A stretch of DNA of 64,000 nucleotides, from assembly GCA_000499405.2 (NCBI GenBank), contig HG738138.1:20375753-20439752 (forward strand), given 5' to 3'. This document shows, in pieces, positions 12,101 to 25,855 of this stretch (the stretch's first letter is position 1; every line of letters starts with the position of its first letter). This stretch comes from Onchocerca volvulus (lineage: Eukaryota > Nematoda > Chromadorea > Rhabditida > Onchocercidae). The position numbers were made by a program, and so were the translations under genes. The notes under the pieces were generated by a model. The model had not been told where the DNA came from. It searched no databases and saw only the letters and a program-made list of their open reading frames with translations.

Positions 12101-15100
12101 AAAAGAGATATTGCCAATGTCTATTGTAATGATTTACTTGATTGAGAACTATCATCCTCTCGTAACAGAACCTGAAGCTCAGATTCTTAAACAAGATGCT
12201 GATGTTTTTCGCGAATTTGCTGAAAATGTGCGTGGTTCCTTGGTAGTGAATGCAAATAAGGTGAAAGTCTTTAAAATTTATTAGATTTTAAATAAATAAT
12301 CACAGATCATTGTTTTGATTCGAGAGTAGATGTATTTTTATCTGCAAATAAATCTTATGTTGCTGAAAGGACATAAAATTTACTCTTTCTTCAATTCATT
12401 TATGTTCAACTACCCATCTTTCAGAGACCATCGACAATTCGGGTAGATCTCATTGATAAACCGGATTTTTTGCCTAACAATCCGGATATTCTCTTTCCAT
12501 TGGTTACTCATTTTGGTGTGAGGCCATCTTCTCATACTTATAATTCGAATGCAGAGTGAGGATTTTCCGACGATTTGATGCTATCTAGTTAATCTAGTTA
12601 AATTCATATTGTTTCATAGAACTCTTACTAATGCAATTTTATATAAGTTCTTTCTTTTTAAGATATCAGAAAATGTCAAAAGAATACCTAAGAATGCGCA
12701 AGATTCTTGCTATGAAGCGGCGTGTAAGTGCGGAAGAACGAGGAAAGCTTGCACAAAAAGCTTCGCAATTAAAAGCATTGCGTAATGACAGGTGATTACT
12801 CTTCTATTTCTTTTTTCTTCTCTTTTTTGAGTATTTCTAGTTTCATTGCTGTTGCAAGAACTGCAGTTTTAATTAATCCAAGAAAAAAAATCAATATCAG
12901 GAACAGTTTTTATTATTTATATACTTTAAAAATCTATTTAATCTTCTTTCCTTATTTTTTAGTCAGCTAAAGCGGGATTTTGTCATGTCAGTATCATCTC
13001 GTGACTTCTATAGTACAGGACTATTTCCTGATATTGTGCAAGTATGTTTGCTATATATTTAGTTACTTTCTAAACTTGACTTTTGTTGAAATAGAAATGT
13101 TTATTCAGATCATAATTTTTTCAGCATGGTTTACTCCTAATTCTTGCTTGCGCACATGTACGTTTCCAATGGTCTCTGCAGGTATATGAGCAAGAACGCA
13201 TTCACTATGTTTTCAAGGTTTTTCATCCTTTTTCACTTCTACCTAAATAATAAAAATGATTCAGATCATATTACTTGTTTTTCCATTATAATATTCACAT
13301 TAATATTAGTAAAAAAAAAAAAAAATATCACATTTAATTTACATAATTTACAGAACCGTTCACTTTTGGAGCTAGCATTGACCCACCCATCATACCGTAC
13401 TAATTATGGTACTAATAGTGATCATGCTCGTAATACTCTTAACAATTGTGGTGTGCGTTCTTCCAAACAGCGAGTGCATGATCGTTTAGTGCAGCAGCAA
13501 TTAAGTGCCAAAAAGCGAGGTATTTGCATTCCCACAATCGCTAAAAATGTTTGAGTTATATTTGCTTTTATATTGATAGTCTATAAATCGAATTGATGCA
13601 TTAAATCCAAATTAAATTGAATTCAGCTTAATTTTAGGATTTAATACTCTAATGGAGATCATGTCAAAATTGGGTTCGAAAAAAGCGGAACAGTCGCCTT
13701 TGAATCATAATGAACGGCTTGAATTTTTGGGCGATGCTGTTATTGAATTTATTACCACTATTCATTTATTTTATATGTTCAACGAACTTGATGAAGGCGG
13801 TTTGGCCACTTACCGTTCGACAATGGTTCAAAATAAAAATCTTGCTGTCCTTGCTAAGGTTTTTGAATTTTCGAAATATTCAAAAGTAGTAATAATATTC
13901 TAATGATGTTGGACACAGATTTGTCACTGTTCACAGATTACTTTACTGTTCAAGTTTGTTACTTGATATATTTTGAGTTTTAATGAAATTTTTTCTAGAA
14001 AATAGGCCTGGATGAATTTATGTTGTATGCGCATGGACCCGATTTATGCCATGAATCTGATCTTAGACATGCGATGGCAAATGCCTTTGAAGCAATGATG
14101 GCTGCAATTTATCTGGATGCTGGAATCGATGAATGTGATAGGTTCTTAATTTTAGCATATGAAGTCTTTCATAGCTCTTAATAATCAAAATTTTTATTGT
14201 AATATTTTTTAAATTAATTACTGCCTTTCAAGGATTTTTGGTCACGCTATGTTTGGTGATTCGAAAGAATTACTTTCTACGTGGTTTGATTTAGAGGACC
14301 ATCCCTTAAAGGTAAACTAGATTCATTCTTTAATATAAAAAAATTCTTAAAAACATTTTATATTTTATTCTTTCCAAAAAATATTTTAGAATCAATGTTT
14401 CAGCTTTAGTGATTTTGGATTTTCATGAAGATGAAAAAATCTTTTTGCTTTTTAAAGAGATCTGGTTTCTTAAAAAAAATTTAAAGTCGAAAAATTATTT
14501 TCAAAAAAAAAATTTTTTTTTTTTTTTGAGTAAAAGTAAAATACGAATTTTTTTAGTATTTTAGTTTTTTAAGACTTTTTTCAAAGACAGGCAATTTTTT
14601 CGAAATATATTATTTAAAATATTCAAAAACATCAAATTTAGCAAGATAATCCAAATGGAGATCGTCATTTGATAAATGATGTACCAGCGCTTCAACTGCT
14701 CACAGAATTGGAAAAAAGCATCGGAGTTACTTTTAAACACATAAGAGTGCTTGCTAAAGCTTTTACTAGAAGAAATATTGGCTTCAACAACCTCACTCTG
14801 TGGGTATTTGATTATATTTTGTGTTATATTTCTCGAGAAAGATGGAATTGCAGTTCATGGAAACTTTGTGTAAAGATTGACTCAGTCTGAATTAAAATGG
14901 GTTACCATGAATTTCGTGAAAATATTCTAGGGGTCACAACCAAAGGTTGGAATTTCTTGGAGATACGGTTCTGCAGTTGATAACGACGGATTATCTTTAT
15001 AAACATTTTCCATACCATCATGAAGGTCACTTATCAATATTGCGCACATGTTTGGTTAGCAACAGAGTAAGTTCCAATCATAACTTCAGATTTTTTGGAT

Positions 15101-17050
15101 AGAAATGTTTTTCCGTGGTTGTGTATGCCTTTTTTTTTTTTTTTTTTTGGTAAATAAATAAATCGAGAAAAGCTGCCATCCTCTTTTCTCGATTTATTAA
15201 TTAAGTTTATTTCTAATCATATCTTCTCATTTTAAAGTCATGAATTCAACAAGCTGTCGTTACATATTTTGAGATATACCAACAATTTCCTTGATTCTTC
15301 AAAACTACCTGGAAGCATAAGCAGTAAAACTGATATGCTAAAAACTAGTGCATTGTGTTAATCTAGCTTGCAAGATGAGATTTTTAGACACAATCTGTGA
15401 TCTGTGATGATATCGGCATGACAAAATATTTGGTTACACCAAAAGTTATGCAGAAAAGTGGGATGCCAGTGTTGAGGGTAAAAGACAAAGCTGATCTTGT
15501 TGAGGGTATGTCCATATATGTGAATTATATAGATTCACTATCATAATTGAAACTTAATTGTGATAATAATTGCTGCTGCTGTCATGCTGAATAACATTTC
15601 CCATATTCATATTCAGTCTTTAAGAAGTTTGAATACAAAAACTAAAAAATTTCGTCATCTGACATTAGTATGATGACAGAACAAACATAGTTATTTGGTA
15701 CATTCATGATTTATTATTTTCTATTTAGCATTTCTTGGTGCTCTTTACGTCGATCGTGGATTCGATTATTGCAAAGTTTTCTGTAGGATTTGCTTCTTCC
15801 CTCGCTTAAAAGTTTGTTCTTAATGCAGTTTAATCTGGATTTACTGGAAACTCTAATTGCAGTCATAAGCTAGCTTTATGGTCATTTTAGTTATCCATTT
15901 CTTTAGCTGTTTTTTTTTCTTCTGTTGTTGAAACGATTTGTAAACAGCATTGATCCGGTTCTTATTCATTTTGCATTTGAGATGGTAAATTAAAAATTGA
16001 GTGGAATTTCTTTTCAGTTTTTTATTATTGCGCAGCATTGGAACGACCCGAAATCACAGTTGCAACAGTGTTGTTTAACTCTACGGCAAGTGGATGGTGG
16101 TGAACCAGATATACCGGAATATAGGACAATAGCTGTCGAAGGTCCGACTAATACGAGGATATACAAAGTTGCTGTTTATTTCAGGTAATTCTATGCAACT
16201 TATTACCATTTACATATTGATGGTTTTATAAATATGCTCTATTATTATGGAACCGTTTTTTCGTTCTTTCAAATCTCGAGATTGCTAACTCTGTTTACTA
16301 CTATCTTTCTGTGTTATTTAAAGATATTTGACAATGTTTTTCAGTTGTAATGCTTCATATTTTTTTTAGAAATCTTGGATGTTTGTTAACGGAGCCTAAA
16401 CATATTTTGTTATCAAAATAGGAAGTGCTATAATTAATTCATTTTTGCTGCTATTTTTGCATCAGTCTAATAGTTTTATCTGAATATGCATATCTTGATA
16501 TATGTCTTTATTAGTTGTATTTCAGAAAAAAACGACTAGCGGTAGGCTGTGGACATACAATGCAGTTAGCTCAAATGCGTGCTGCAGAGAATGCTTTAAT
16601 AAAAAGATCTGATCTATTTCCAACACTGAAAAACACAACAAAACACAGTGCAACGCAGGGCAGGCATGATGATGGCCCAATCGTCAAAATGTAAGTTTTT
16701 CTTTACTTTTTTTTCTTTCCCTTCTACTTTTTATATTGCATTTGAAATTTGATGAAATGTTTAACATTTTTTGCTGTGAACTGCAGAGATCTTGCATCGA
16801 ATTATGACTTAAACTGTTTTGAATATAGATTGAGGCACGATGATTTGAAATGGGATAATTTCTGATTATATAATTATTCTTAAGGAAATGCGACTCAACT
16901 GATCGGGCAAAACAACATATCCTATTTAATTCAACCCATGCTTTGCAATCAAATGCTGGATCATCACTCACTGATGATATTCAAACTTCCAAGCCACAGA
17001 TCATTTCATTACTTGACCTCAAGTTTGATGCTGATGGTTGTCTCATTTAG
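6138..17050 (+). CDS. drsh-1: Drosha, class II ribonuclease III (pri-microRNA processing)
   Basis: Drosha cuts primary microRNA hairpins in the nucleus together with the DGCR8/Pasha partner. About 27 exons are visible. The N-terminus (6138-7828) is low complexity, then basic ([14 protein letters not shown]), as in other Drosha N-termini. Acidic Ser/Asp-rich segments follow (10223-10970). The conserved central domain includes DGPECRC (about 11129) and [10 protein letters not shown] (about 11910). RNase III domain a has [10 protein letters not shown] (from 13712) and domain b [10 protein letters not shown] (from about 14943); both keep the acidic catalytic pattern. The segment [12 protein letters not shown] with [13 protein letters not shown] and KKRLAVGCG (16030-16680) is the C-terminal dsRBD. 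The last exon (16888-17050) ends CLI-stop. The start ATG gives a short first exon with donor at 6247. The exon join near 7450-7500 and the donor near 10370 could not be fixed by eye. A Helitron lies in the intron 7829-10222. Confidence 0.93.
8376..9085 (+). pseudogene. Helitron Rep-helicase C-terminal remnant
   Basis: Broken reading frames match the end of the PIF1-like helicase of Helitron proteins. Recognisable pieces include [49 protein letters not shown] and [19 protein letters not shown]; the last is the helicase motif VI region, where active copies usually read INKAQGQSL. At least one frameshift (near 8480) and several stops interrupt it, including one just after GLDLDS. The Rep nuclease and the N-terminal helicase motifs are absent. 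The longest unbroken piece is 88 codons (8716-8982). Confidence 0.85.
9967..10004 (+). repeat. Helitron 3' terminal hairpin and CTAG end
   Basis: Two nested 7-bp stems are perfect: CTGGACC (9967-9973) with GGTCCAG (9994-10000), and GCCACGC (9976-9982) with GCGTGGC (9986-9992), around an AGC loop. CTAG follows directly at 10001-10004. In known Helitrons such a hairpin marks the transposition end point. Its GC content contrasts with the AT-rich surroundings. Confidence 0.88.
15157..15198. repeat. Perfect 16-bp stem hairpin in a Drosha intron
   Basis: AATAAATCGAGAAAAG (15157-15172) and its exact reverse complement (15183-15198) flank a 10-base loop, within the intron after the exon carrying the start of RNase III domain b. 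A run of about 20 T lies just upstream. The stem is short for a standard pri-microRNA. It may be a small inverted-repeat relic. Confidence 0.6.
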
Positions 17051-18252
17051 TTTCGTTAGGTAGACTTCTGAAGTTTCATTGCTCGTTAACAGTTTTATAA
17101 AAATTCGTTAATTTAAGCCATGTTAATAGTTAATCTTAGCATTTTCATTGATGTTGAGGAACATATTGTGTAGCTTTATTTTATTAGAGTTTTATTTGTC
17201 AGTCTTGGCTTTCTCTTAAGTATACCCATTTCAGATAAGATTTGAAAATTTTTGAAGTTATACATTATTTTTTTGGTTGCCAGGAGCGCGATATTTTATA
17301 TTTTCTGCATATTTTTAAATATAATATTTGCGTCATTCATCACTGTTATGTTCTTTTGTTGTAGAATCGTATTCATATAAATTTATCATGATTTTGCCAT
17401 AACGGGAATATGTCACTATTGCTTTATTTATTGTTTATCACAATATGTGGATTTATGTATTTGTTCCTGACTTTTTCAACTTCACCTTTTGTGAGATTAT
17501 GGATAGCAATATTTGAGAATATTACGAAATCTAAATCTTTTACATTACTTTAAATCTGGAATAGGATTTTAAAAGAAACGCGAATCTATACATAGATGTT
17601 AATCTGATTTAAACGTGTAGAAATTTATTTTTTGAACGAAAAATTGTTAACGAAAGAATATTACCGCAAAGAAAGAATGTATAATAGAGTAAATTCCCTT
17701 TGATATTGGATAGCAATAATTTTTTATTTTGTCAGGACTGTCTCTTTGTTTCTTATTAAAGATGAAAGAATATGATTTGTTCTGTTATCTTGATTCATGG
17801 TTATTCTGACAATGACTTTGCTACTCATCAAATCAGGATTAAAATTTTTCTAATCTGGTTCCTTTAAGTGATTCAACATAACATTAGTTGATTGCTTTAA
17901 TGACATCGGAATACTTAAATTCATAAATTCCTGGCGGCCAATTAGTTAAAATTAAGATACCTTTTCTCTGCCGTAACTAGCTGGTACAGCAAAGAAAAGG
18001 TGCCTAAAAATTTTAATTGTAATAGCCTATATAGCGAATGATACAACTGACTATATTACTAGCAATTTGATAGTTTGGTTACTCTTAGTTTTTCAGTTAA
18101 AACTTGTCAAAATAAGTTTTCATTTCAGAGATTTGGAAATAATCTTAAACAAAAGATTTGCCTTGCTGTAAATTGTATTCAGTGGCTCTTGCTAATTTTT
18201 TTTTTTCCAGTTTTGAATGTTTGGCGGTATTTTCTACATGTAATTTTGCGGA
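17051..18252. other. Spacer between Drosha and the LRPPRC-like gene
   Basis: AT-rich sequence of 1.2 kb with no coding segment I can support. It should contain the Drosha 3' UTR. A T-rich tract ending in CCAG near 18210 is a good acceptor upstream of the next ATG (18253) and a candidate spliced-leader site. Confidence 0.45.
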
Positions 18253-21200
18253 ATGTTCACAACATCAAGAATTCGTTCCGCAAAATCGTATTCTTTATTT
18301 CGTATTTGTTTTTATTTAAACTTCAAAATAGTTTCGCAATTCTGTTTGGTACTTCAGATGTTTTATCAACTAATTAATAAAATTTTTCAGTATCCAAGTA
18401 TTATCCTCTTTGCTTGGAGAATTTCACTAAAAGCATATCATTTTTAGACTATGCAAGAGGCGAATTACAGAAGTCATAAAGAAAAGAACCGCTGCTTCTC
18501 TCATTCAGGATATTGATAAAACAGTCAGACCTTCGACATTAATTGCAAATTCATTGGTACTTCAGATTTTGTAAACAAATTTTTGTTTCAGGAAACAATA
18601 TGTCCTTATAATTTAAGCAAACATTTGAACATTCTGCTAAAATATTTTTAGGGATTTTACAATTCAAAATGGCCACTGGATTCTTTGGATAAATTGCAAC
18701 ATTCTCAAATGAGCTATTTGGAGCTAAGTCTTTTCAAAAAACATGTTAAGCATTTACAAGTTGATCAGCAGAAAAACATTTACGATGTCATCGATAGGTA
18801 TCGTGATTAGGATTTTGAGTTTTTTCTTTTTTCTTTCTTTTTTTTTTATTTCCGAGTTTTGATAGAAAGAAGAATGGTTTTTTTTCTTAATTTTAGCCAT
18901 CTCTTTTGCGATCTTTTCAGGGAAAATCGAAGTTTTATTAAATGTTGTACTCTTGGTTAAATCAGATATCTTGCAAAAGTACTGATGAATTAAGGAAGGA
19001 AATAGCATGGATTTTGAATTTTCTCATCAGAAATATTTTGCCTTTCTTTATAATATTTATCTTTTTATTTCATTATATTTATAACTTTAATAATTTTTTT
19101 AGCATTGAATGGAACTGCCTGGTGACAGAGGCACATCTTGAGAAAGCACTGCATATGCTGAATGATTTTAAATGCAATGCCAAAAAATTGGCTGATTCAG
19201 AAATTGCTGTTCTTATAAGTGCCACTGGATGTCGATGTCAAATGTTATCCGCAGTGCAAAGAAACGAATATACTAATCGTTTGCTTCAAATCCTTAAAAT
19301 GAGAGGTTGGCATATCATAAATTTGCTAATTTTGTTAAATTATTTTTGGATTAGTGCTATTTAAATCCTGAACATATTGTAAGTTTCAATCGCTATCGAA
19401 ATGTTATAATTCTGCAGTCTGCTCTTTTGGTGCGTTCTTTAACTGATTTTTCTCATTGTACATGCATTTCATATGAGTCTAGAGTTGAAAAACTTCAAAA
19501 AGCATAACATATAGTTGTGCCATTACTTGTCATTTTAATTTAAAAAATTTTTTGAGTATTATCTAAAAAACAGGAGAAATTAATATATTTTTAAGGTGTT
19601 GCACTAGGCATTACTTCTCGAAATGCTCTGCTTGCTGCTCAGATTGATAACCAGATAGATATTGATGTAGTAGAAACGTTGAAGCAGTTCGAATCAGATG
19701 GACTTATTCCCGACGCCCAAACATTTGGCCAGCTTTCTCGAATTTACGCACGAAAGACTGATTTGAAGGGAATTATGTAAAATTTTTTCTACAAAATGAT
19801 TTCTGTTGGTGTTAGCATGTATATATTCATGCATATATTTGCGTTTATCTTTGCTTCAATAAGCGATAACTTTTATTGGATGCACTGATAGTCACTAATT
19901 GGATAAGCTTTCTTCCATCATTTAATAGCGTCAATTCCATCTACCAACTTCAATTAGCAGTATTTGTGAATTTCTGTGATTTGAAATTTAAAATTTTAAA
20001 GCCTCTGTTATTTTCCCGCTGTTGGCTCGTTGACAACAGCAGATTCTTCTGCCTCCTAAGGAAAATTGTTGTATTTAACTCTTAAAAAGCTCAATTGTTT
20101 TTTTTTTTCTATAGTTGAGATTATTTACTATTTTATAATTACAGTTTCATTTTCAGTGAAATAGTTAGCCATGTAAAAAATATTGGAATACAACTGCCTA
20201 ATCAGATACTTGAATCTATGGTTTATAGTTTGACGAGTTCAGGACAAGATGGGAAAGCGAAGTCAGTTATTGAAGTAAGCATTTTTAATTTCTTTATTTT
20301 TAACTTTTAATAAGAGTCATCATAAAAAGAATCTTGATACTATTATCTTTTTTTTTTTTTGTCTTTAAACCATTTTCTCATTTTCAGCGTGTTGCAAGTA
20401 ATGTGTCCTTGACAGATAGCTTAAAGATGGCTTATATATTGGCAAAAGCCGAACACGTTGATGATGGGAGTGTTCTAGAGGTTAGGCATTTATTTGTTCA
20501 TCTGTGTAACATGATAATCTATATTGTGAGAGAATTTACTAATAATCGCAGGATTATTTTCAGTTTCTGGATAAAGTTGCGAATGTTAACATTTTCATAG
20601 AGACGCATCAAGTTTCTATATATGAATTATTATTTTCTCTTGCTGAAAAAGGGAATTTGGAAGCAGTTATAAAGGTATGTATGCAGTGTTGTTTCTGAAA
20701 CTGCTCTTTTAACATTGGAAGACATGAATCAGACTTGCTTTTATTTTTCACCTAATTTTTGTTAAAATTTAATTTTCAGCTCTATTGGTTTTATTTCTAG
20801 CTAAAAAGCCTTCTTGTATCTTCATCAGAAGATTTGAGCAGGCAGTGGGAGCCCGTAATTTGCAATAGGATCCGCAGATTTTTAAGTAAAGGAGAAGATA
20901 ATATTGCGGCTGCTGCGATGTTACTTGATCTTATTCTAAACACTGAAAAACGGTATGTTTTATTTTATTTTTGTTATTTTCACTAATTATTTTTTGAATT
21001 TAACTTATTGTATTTCTAAAGCGGTGACAGTAAAAAACTGAAATGTCGATAATATGTTAACTTCGGTTAATTGGTAGTTTAATAAACTCAACTCAATGTA
21101 TCGTTAGGATTTCATGCTTGATTTTACCAGCTTAAAGCAAGTTTTGCTGGATCTTGTAATTATCTTCTATCAATTTTAAGAAACTATGTAAAGCTGCTTG

Positions 21201-24200
21201 TCTTATTGTACTGATATTAGATTAGGAGTACCTAATCAAGTTTTTAAATTTTCAAAATGGTTATTTTGGATATAAACGGTGAAGAATGCAGTATTAGACT
21301 GCCAAATCTTATTATTTTTACATATTCCTTATTAAACATCTTGTAGAGTATTTCGCTGTAACATGTTCTGTTTTTTACTTTTTCAGGTCAAGATTGCGAT
21401 TCGTCCTAATAAGGCAGTTCTCATCGGTTGTTCAAAAGAAGCAGATTGAAGAAGTTGTAAGAATGTGCATAGTTTTCCAGAAGTGCAGTATTTTAAAGTA
21501 AATGTATTCTTGTTTTCATCTGAAATTTCTTTGGTTAAATTTTTGAGCGTAAATATTAAATTGTTGCAGGCATCCATTTCGTATCTATTTACGCGATATA
21601 GCTTTAAATAATCCTAAAGATTTCCACAATCTCTTTTCAATCTACAAGCGAACAGATGATTTTATAGAATTACAGAGTCGTCCTCATTTACAGCTTCCTG
21701 TCGCAGTATTACATTTCAGAGAGGTGAATTGTCGAAATTTCATTTAAATGATTCTACTGCTGGAATTACATCAGTCCAATGCTGTTAGAGTAATTCATTA
21801 GGATAGAATTCGACTGAAACTTTCGACTTAGTAAATAATAAGATACTATATTTAACTGAAGCTCGATTGGAAATGTTTAATCCGTGTCATTTGCTATCTT
21901 TTTAGCTAAACTTATTCTGCATTAATATAGTTCAACATATGAAAATGTAATTTAACTCGTAGTAAGGAATTGAACTGAGTTTTTTGATTTATGAGAATTC
22001 ACTGGGATAATTATTATCGCTTAGCAAATTATGAGATACTATATAAGCTTTTTCACTTTTCTGTTGGAATATTTGGCTTAAGTTCCAGATCAGTGATCCT
22101 TTTTGACTTTAGCATTTAGATTTTTGAATAAATTATTTTCTCTTTATGTATTCGATAGCACTATTTAATAAATTTTCTAGTATAAGCTTCGATTTTTTTT
22201 AGTTAATGAAGGCTGACACAATTGAGAAGAAAGTTGAACATTTGTCTGAGATTGCTCGTTCTCTTCGGAGTACTGGAGTTGCCTCTTGCGGTGACAAATA
22301 CTTTGCAAATGTGAAAGATTTGTTTATTGTTCCACTTTTGAAAGGTAATGCATCGTTTATATAATCTTTGCGTCAATAATGCGTTATCAATATTTTCATT
22401 TAAGTAGCACTTCATGCGTAATAGCCTTCTCCTCTTTCATGATAAGTAAAATTCAGATACTTCAGATGTCCATTATACTACTTATGGTTAACTATCCCAC
22501 CAATATTTTGGGATCTTCTTACTGAACAACCGGAATTAAGAATACGTCGAAAAGACATTTTAGTAAATTACAGTAACGATTTGTATTAATTACGTGATTT
22601 TAGACATGGATGTTCTGCCACAGTTAATGAGAAAAGTTGAAAATGACAATTTGGTACAGTGTTTCGTAGTTGATGTCCTCATTACTCATTTATTGGCAAC
22701 GAAGCAAATGCAGCAGCTTCAATTACTGTTGCATGGGTAAGCTGTTCAGATCGATTTATATGTCATTCTGCGGATAGTTATTTTGTTGCGAAAGATTGCT
22801 TATCATGCTTCACTCCAATGGATTCTTTTTTTTCTTCATTTTAAGGGCTTTGAAGAATTCTTCAGCAGGAGAGGCTTATCCGTGTCGAGAAGTGAAAAAT
22901 CTCATTCTCAATATGTCAGTTTACAACAAAAGTCTCTTTCCAGCTTGCTATCTTTTACGGTTGCTTTTTCCATGTAAGTCCATTTTGTTGTCTTATTTTT
23001 CCTACACTTCAATGACTTTTCAATTTTCTATTAAATTTCATTTAATAATAATTCTTTTGTTTTAAGGAATTAAATTTTAGTACCCGGTGTAGGCAATAAT
23101 CGTCAATTCTATTAAATTTCATTTAATAATAATTCTTTTGTTTTAAGGAATTAAATTTTAGTACCCGGTGTAAGCAATAATCGTCAATATGGAAAAGGAA
23201 TGCAGATAATCAAAGCAGCCATCGTTGCTGGTGATTTGAATAAAGTCAAAATAATGTGTGAATTGTGGTCTGCCGATAAACGAATTGTTCTTCGGAAAGT
23301 CGATAAAGACGATCTTTTGCAAACTCTTGATCGGAATGGTGAACTGTCAAAGAAACAATTTGTAAATATATTATCAGAAAAAGTAAGGCTGCATTCGTAA
23401 TTTTAGCGTTTTCTTTTAATTACTTATTTATATGATGGCTTGGGCTAGACAATTAAATTTTGTGATTCAAATGGTTTCATTCGTTCCTCCATAGGCTTTT
23501 TTGAGTAAAGTTCAGTAATGCATAAATTTCGATTCTTAGGAATCATCTCTGGCCACAAAAGTTCGAAGAAGTAAACATTACATGGATGAAAAAATGAACA
23601 CTTTAAGCAAAGTAATCTTTTCTGTTTGTTACATAATATCTTGAAGAAGTCTTAAATTTTTAACATTTTATTTATTTATTTGGAAAATGTTCTTTTTATC
23701 TAATAATGTACGCTTTTTGAACCAATTTTTATATTTCTGTTCATGTACAAACTTTTTGGATTGCAGACTGCAACGGATCATGGTATTAGACAAAAATCTC
23801 TAGGAAAAACAGAAAACACGAATCGAGAACTCACAGAATCGGAACTGCGGAATGCACTTGATTCTGATGATTTGGAAAAGGCAAAGGAAATTTGGGTTAT
23901 TAAGTATCTTTTTCAGTTGGCTGGATTTTATTTCGTGTAATTAATGTTTAGGAAATTTCAAAACTGCGCATTTTGGATCCCCACATTATTCGCTTGCTTA
24001 TCAACGCTTCACTAATGAAATAATCATAATGCACAGAAACTTCATATATTGATTTCGTTTCTATTAGTTTTAATACATTTTCAATTTAATAAGAATGTTG
24101 CTTTGTTGCTGGAATAAAATTTATTTTACTTACAGGTCGGAACAAATATCTGCATCTTTAGGCTTATTGTTGGCTGAGAAACTATATTTATCAAAAATGA

Positions 24201-25855
24201 TGGATCATTTCAAATCCGTTCTGTTGAAACTCAGCGAACTTCATGACGATCTTTCTTATCATGTGCTTACTGCTGTTAGATATTTTTGTTTTTTTTTTTA
24301 TAAGTGCAAGAATTTTATTGCAGAAATTGGCATTGTAAATTGCTATTATTTATAAGTTATCTTGACTTTTTTTTAATCAGATAATTAATTACTTTAAAGA
24401 AAATACGATTTATAAAGCAGAAGTGTTTGCCATTTCTTCCTTTGGTTATTGCAGTACGATTCGTCGGATGCATCAGATGGGCGAATGATATTTTTAAATG
24501 AAGTAAGCAAGATATTGGATCTTAATTTAAATGTTAAGCAAGCGCTTTTATACAACACAAGAGTTAACGCATTTCATGAATTAATTGAAAAGTGAGTTTT
24601 TGAGGTTATTTTTATCTACACAAATCTTAATTTCTTTAAATAGAAGCATTCATATGAACCTTTGTTTTTGTATAGAAGACTGGAATTTCAAACGAACTAC
24701 TAACATAATCAAATCTCGCGAGAAGTGAATTTGTCAAATCCTTTTTTTGCAGAGATAATCTAAGTCAAGCTCTCAATTTGTTAAAAATTATCAGTGTTCA
24801 AAAAAATTCAGTGTTCGGTCAATTCGATTTGATGAATGCAGCAATCGAAAAAGACGACATAACAATCATTTCTGGAGGTTTTTTTGTGTTCTTTTCGTGA
24901 TCAAGTGGTAATTTCTGTTTGTTGCTCCTTTGTACTCCTGCATACTCTTCTGTTTATATCATTCCAATAAAATTACTGAGAAGTAATGTTAATACTAGAA
25001 ATAGATAATGTTCTTCGAAGTTAATCAAGTGATTATTTTTTAGTGCTTAATTTGATCACGATTTATCATGGCAGGGAATCATCATTGGCTGATTTTTGTG
25101 TTGCTCTCTTAGAGCGTTGCAAAAAAGCTCATGCAATGCGATTAATACAGGTAAGCAGTATTTTGTGTGTTCTTAAATGTTAGCGAAATAAATAAAACAT
25201 ATCTCAATGTGAGAAATAATTATGAGTTCATTTTTTATTTTGTTAGATGGAAGTAGCAGAAAAACATGGCTACATATTTCGTTGTATGAATTTAACTAAA
25301 TATTTCAGCTTTAATGTTTTTTTAGAGTAGCGGTTTCCGAATTTCTGGAGCGAAACTTAATTATTATATTGACCGAGAAATTGATTTGGACCGGGTACGT
25401 TTTTAAATTTTTATGACATTTTTTCTCAGAATTAGATTTTGCTTTCTTACAGTAAATTTGAAACTTCTCAAGTGCAGTTTTTTTTTCCAATAAAATAAAT
25501 ACTGCAGATAGAAGTTATTCTTGATTTATTCGAACTTTGCATTGCAAAAAATATTTTGGAACAACGAGATTTGGAAAATGCTGTGTCCAAAATTGTCACT
25601 TTTTATGGTATGTTTTTATCCTCTAACTCATGGGAAATATTTATCAGTTACTACTGATTATGACTGAAGTGCGCATCATACTTCATCATATTTTTCTATA
25701 TTGCAGCTAAGCGAAAAAATAAAGCGATGATTAATTTAATTGATGAGAAACTGAAAGCTACTGGTATGCAATTGACCCCGGAAATCAATTCATTGCTGTT
25801 GAAATCGAAAGGATTGAATTTTGAGATTGTTCATGAAAATGTACCGGTGCCGTGA
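18253..25855 (+). CDS. LRPPRC-like mitochondrial pentatricopeptide-repeat protein
   Basis: A long multi-exon gene for an alpha-helical repeat protein, roughly 900 residues by my count. The start gives MFTTSRIRSAKS, basic and without acidic residues, like a mitochondrial presequence; exon 1 (18253-18287, phase 2) joins the exon at about 18449 in frame. Pentatricopeptide character is clearest around 19620-19780 (ESDGLIPDAQTFGQLSRIYA), and helical pairs continue to the end (ENVPVP-stop at 25853-25855). Proteins of this type bind mitochondrial mRNA; LRPPRC (worm MMA-1) stabilises transcripts, with effects on cytochrome oxidase. The LRPPRC match rests on size, layout and presequence, and another PPR protein is possible. 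One exon has a tandemly duplicated 3' splice site (23026-23187). The next gene on this strand also encodes helical repeats. Confidence 0.75.
23026..23187 (+). repeat. 81-bp tandem duplication spanning a splice acceptor and exon start
   Basis: Two copies (23026-23106 and 23107-23187) differ at one base by inspection (G at 23092, A at 23173). Each holds the end of the intron, an acceptor (TTTTAG ending at 23080 and 23161) and the first 26 exon bases. From the first acceptor the frame reads LPGVGNNRQFY and stops. From the second it reads LPGVSNNRQYGKG and continues. Only the downstream acceptor gives the full protein. Confidence 0.9.
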
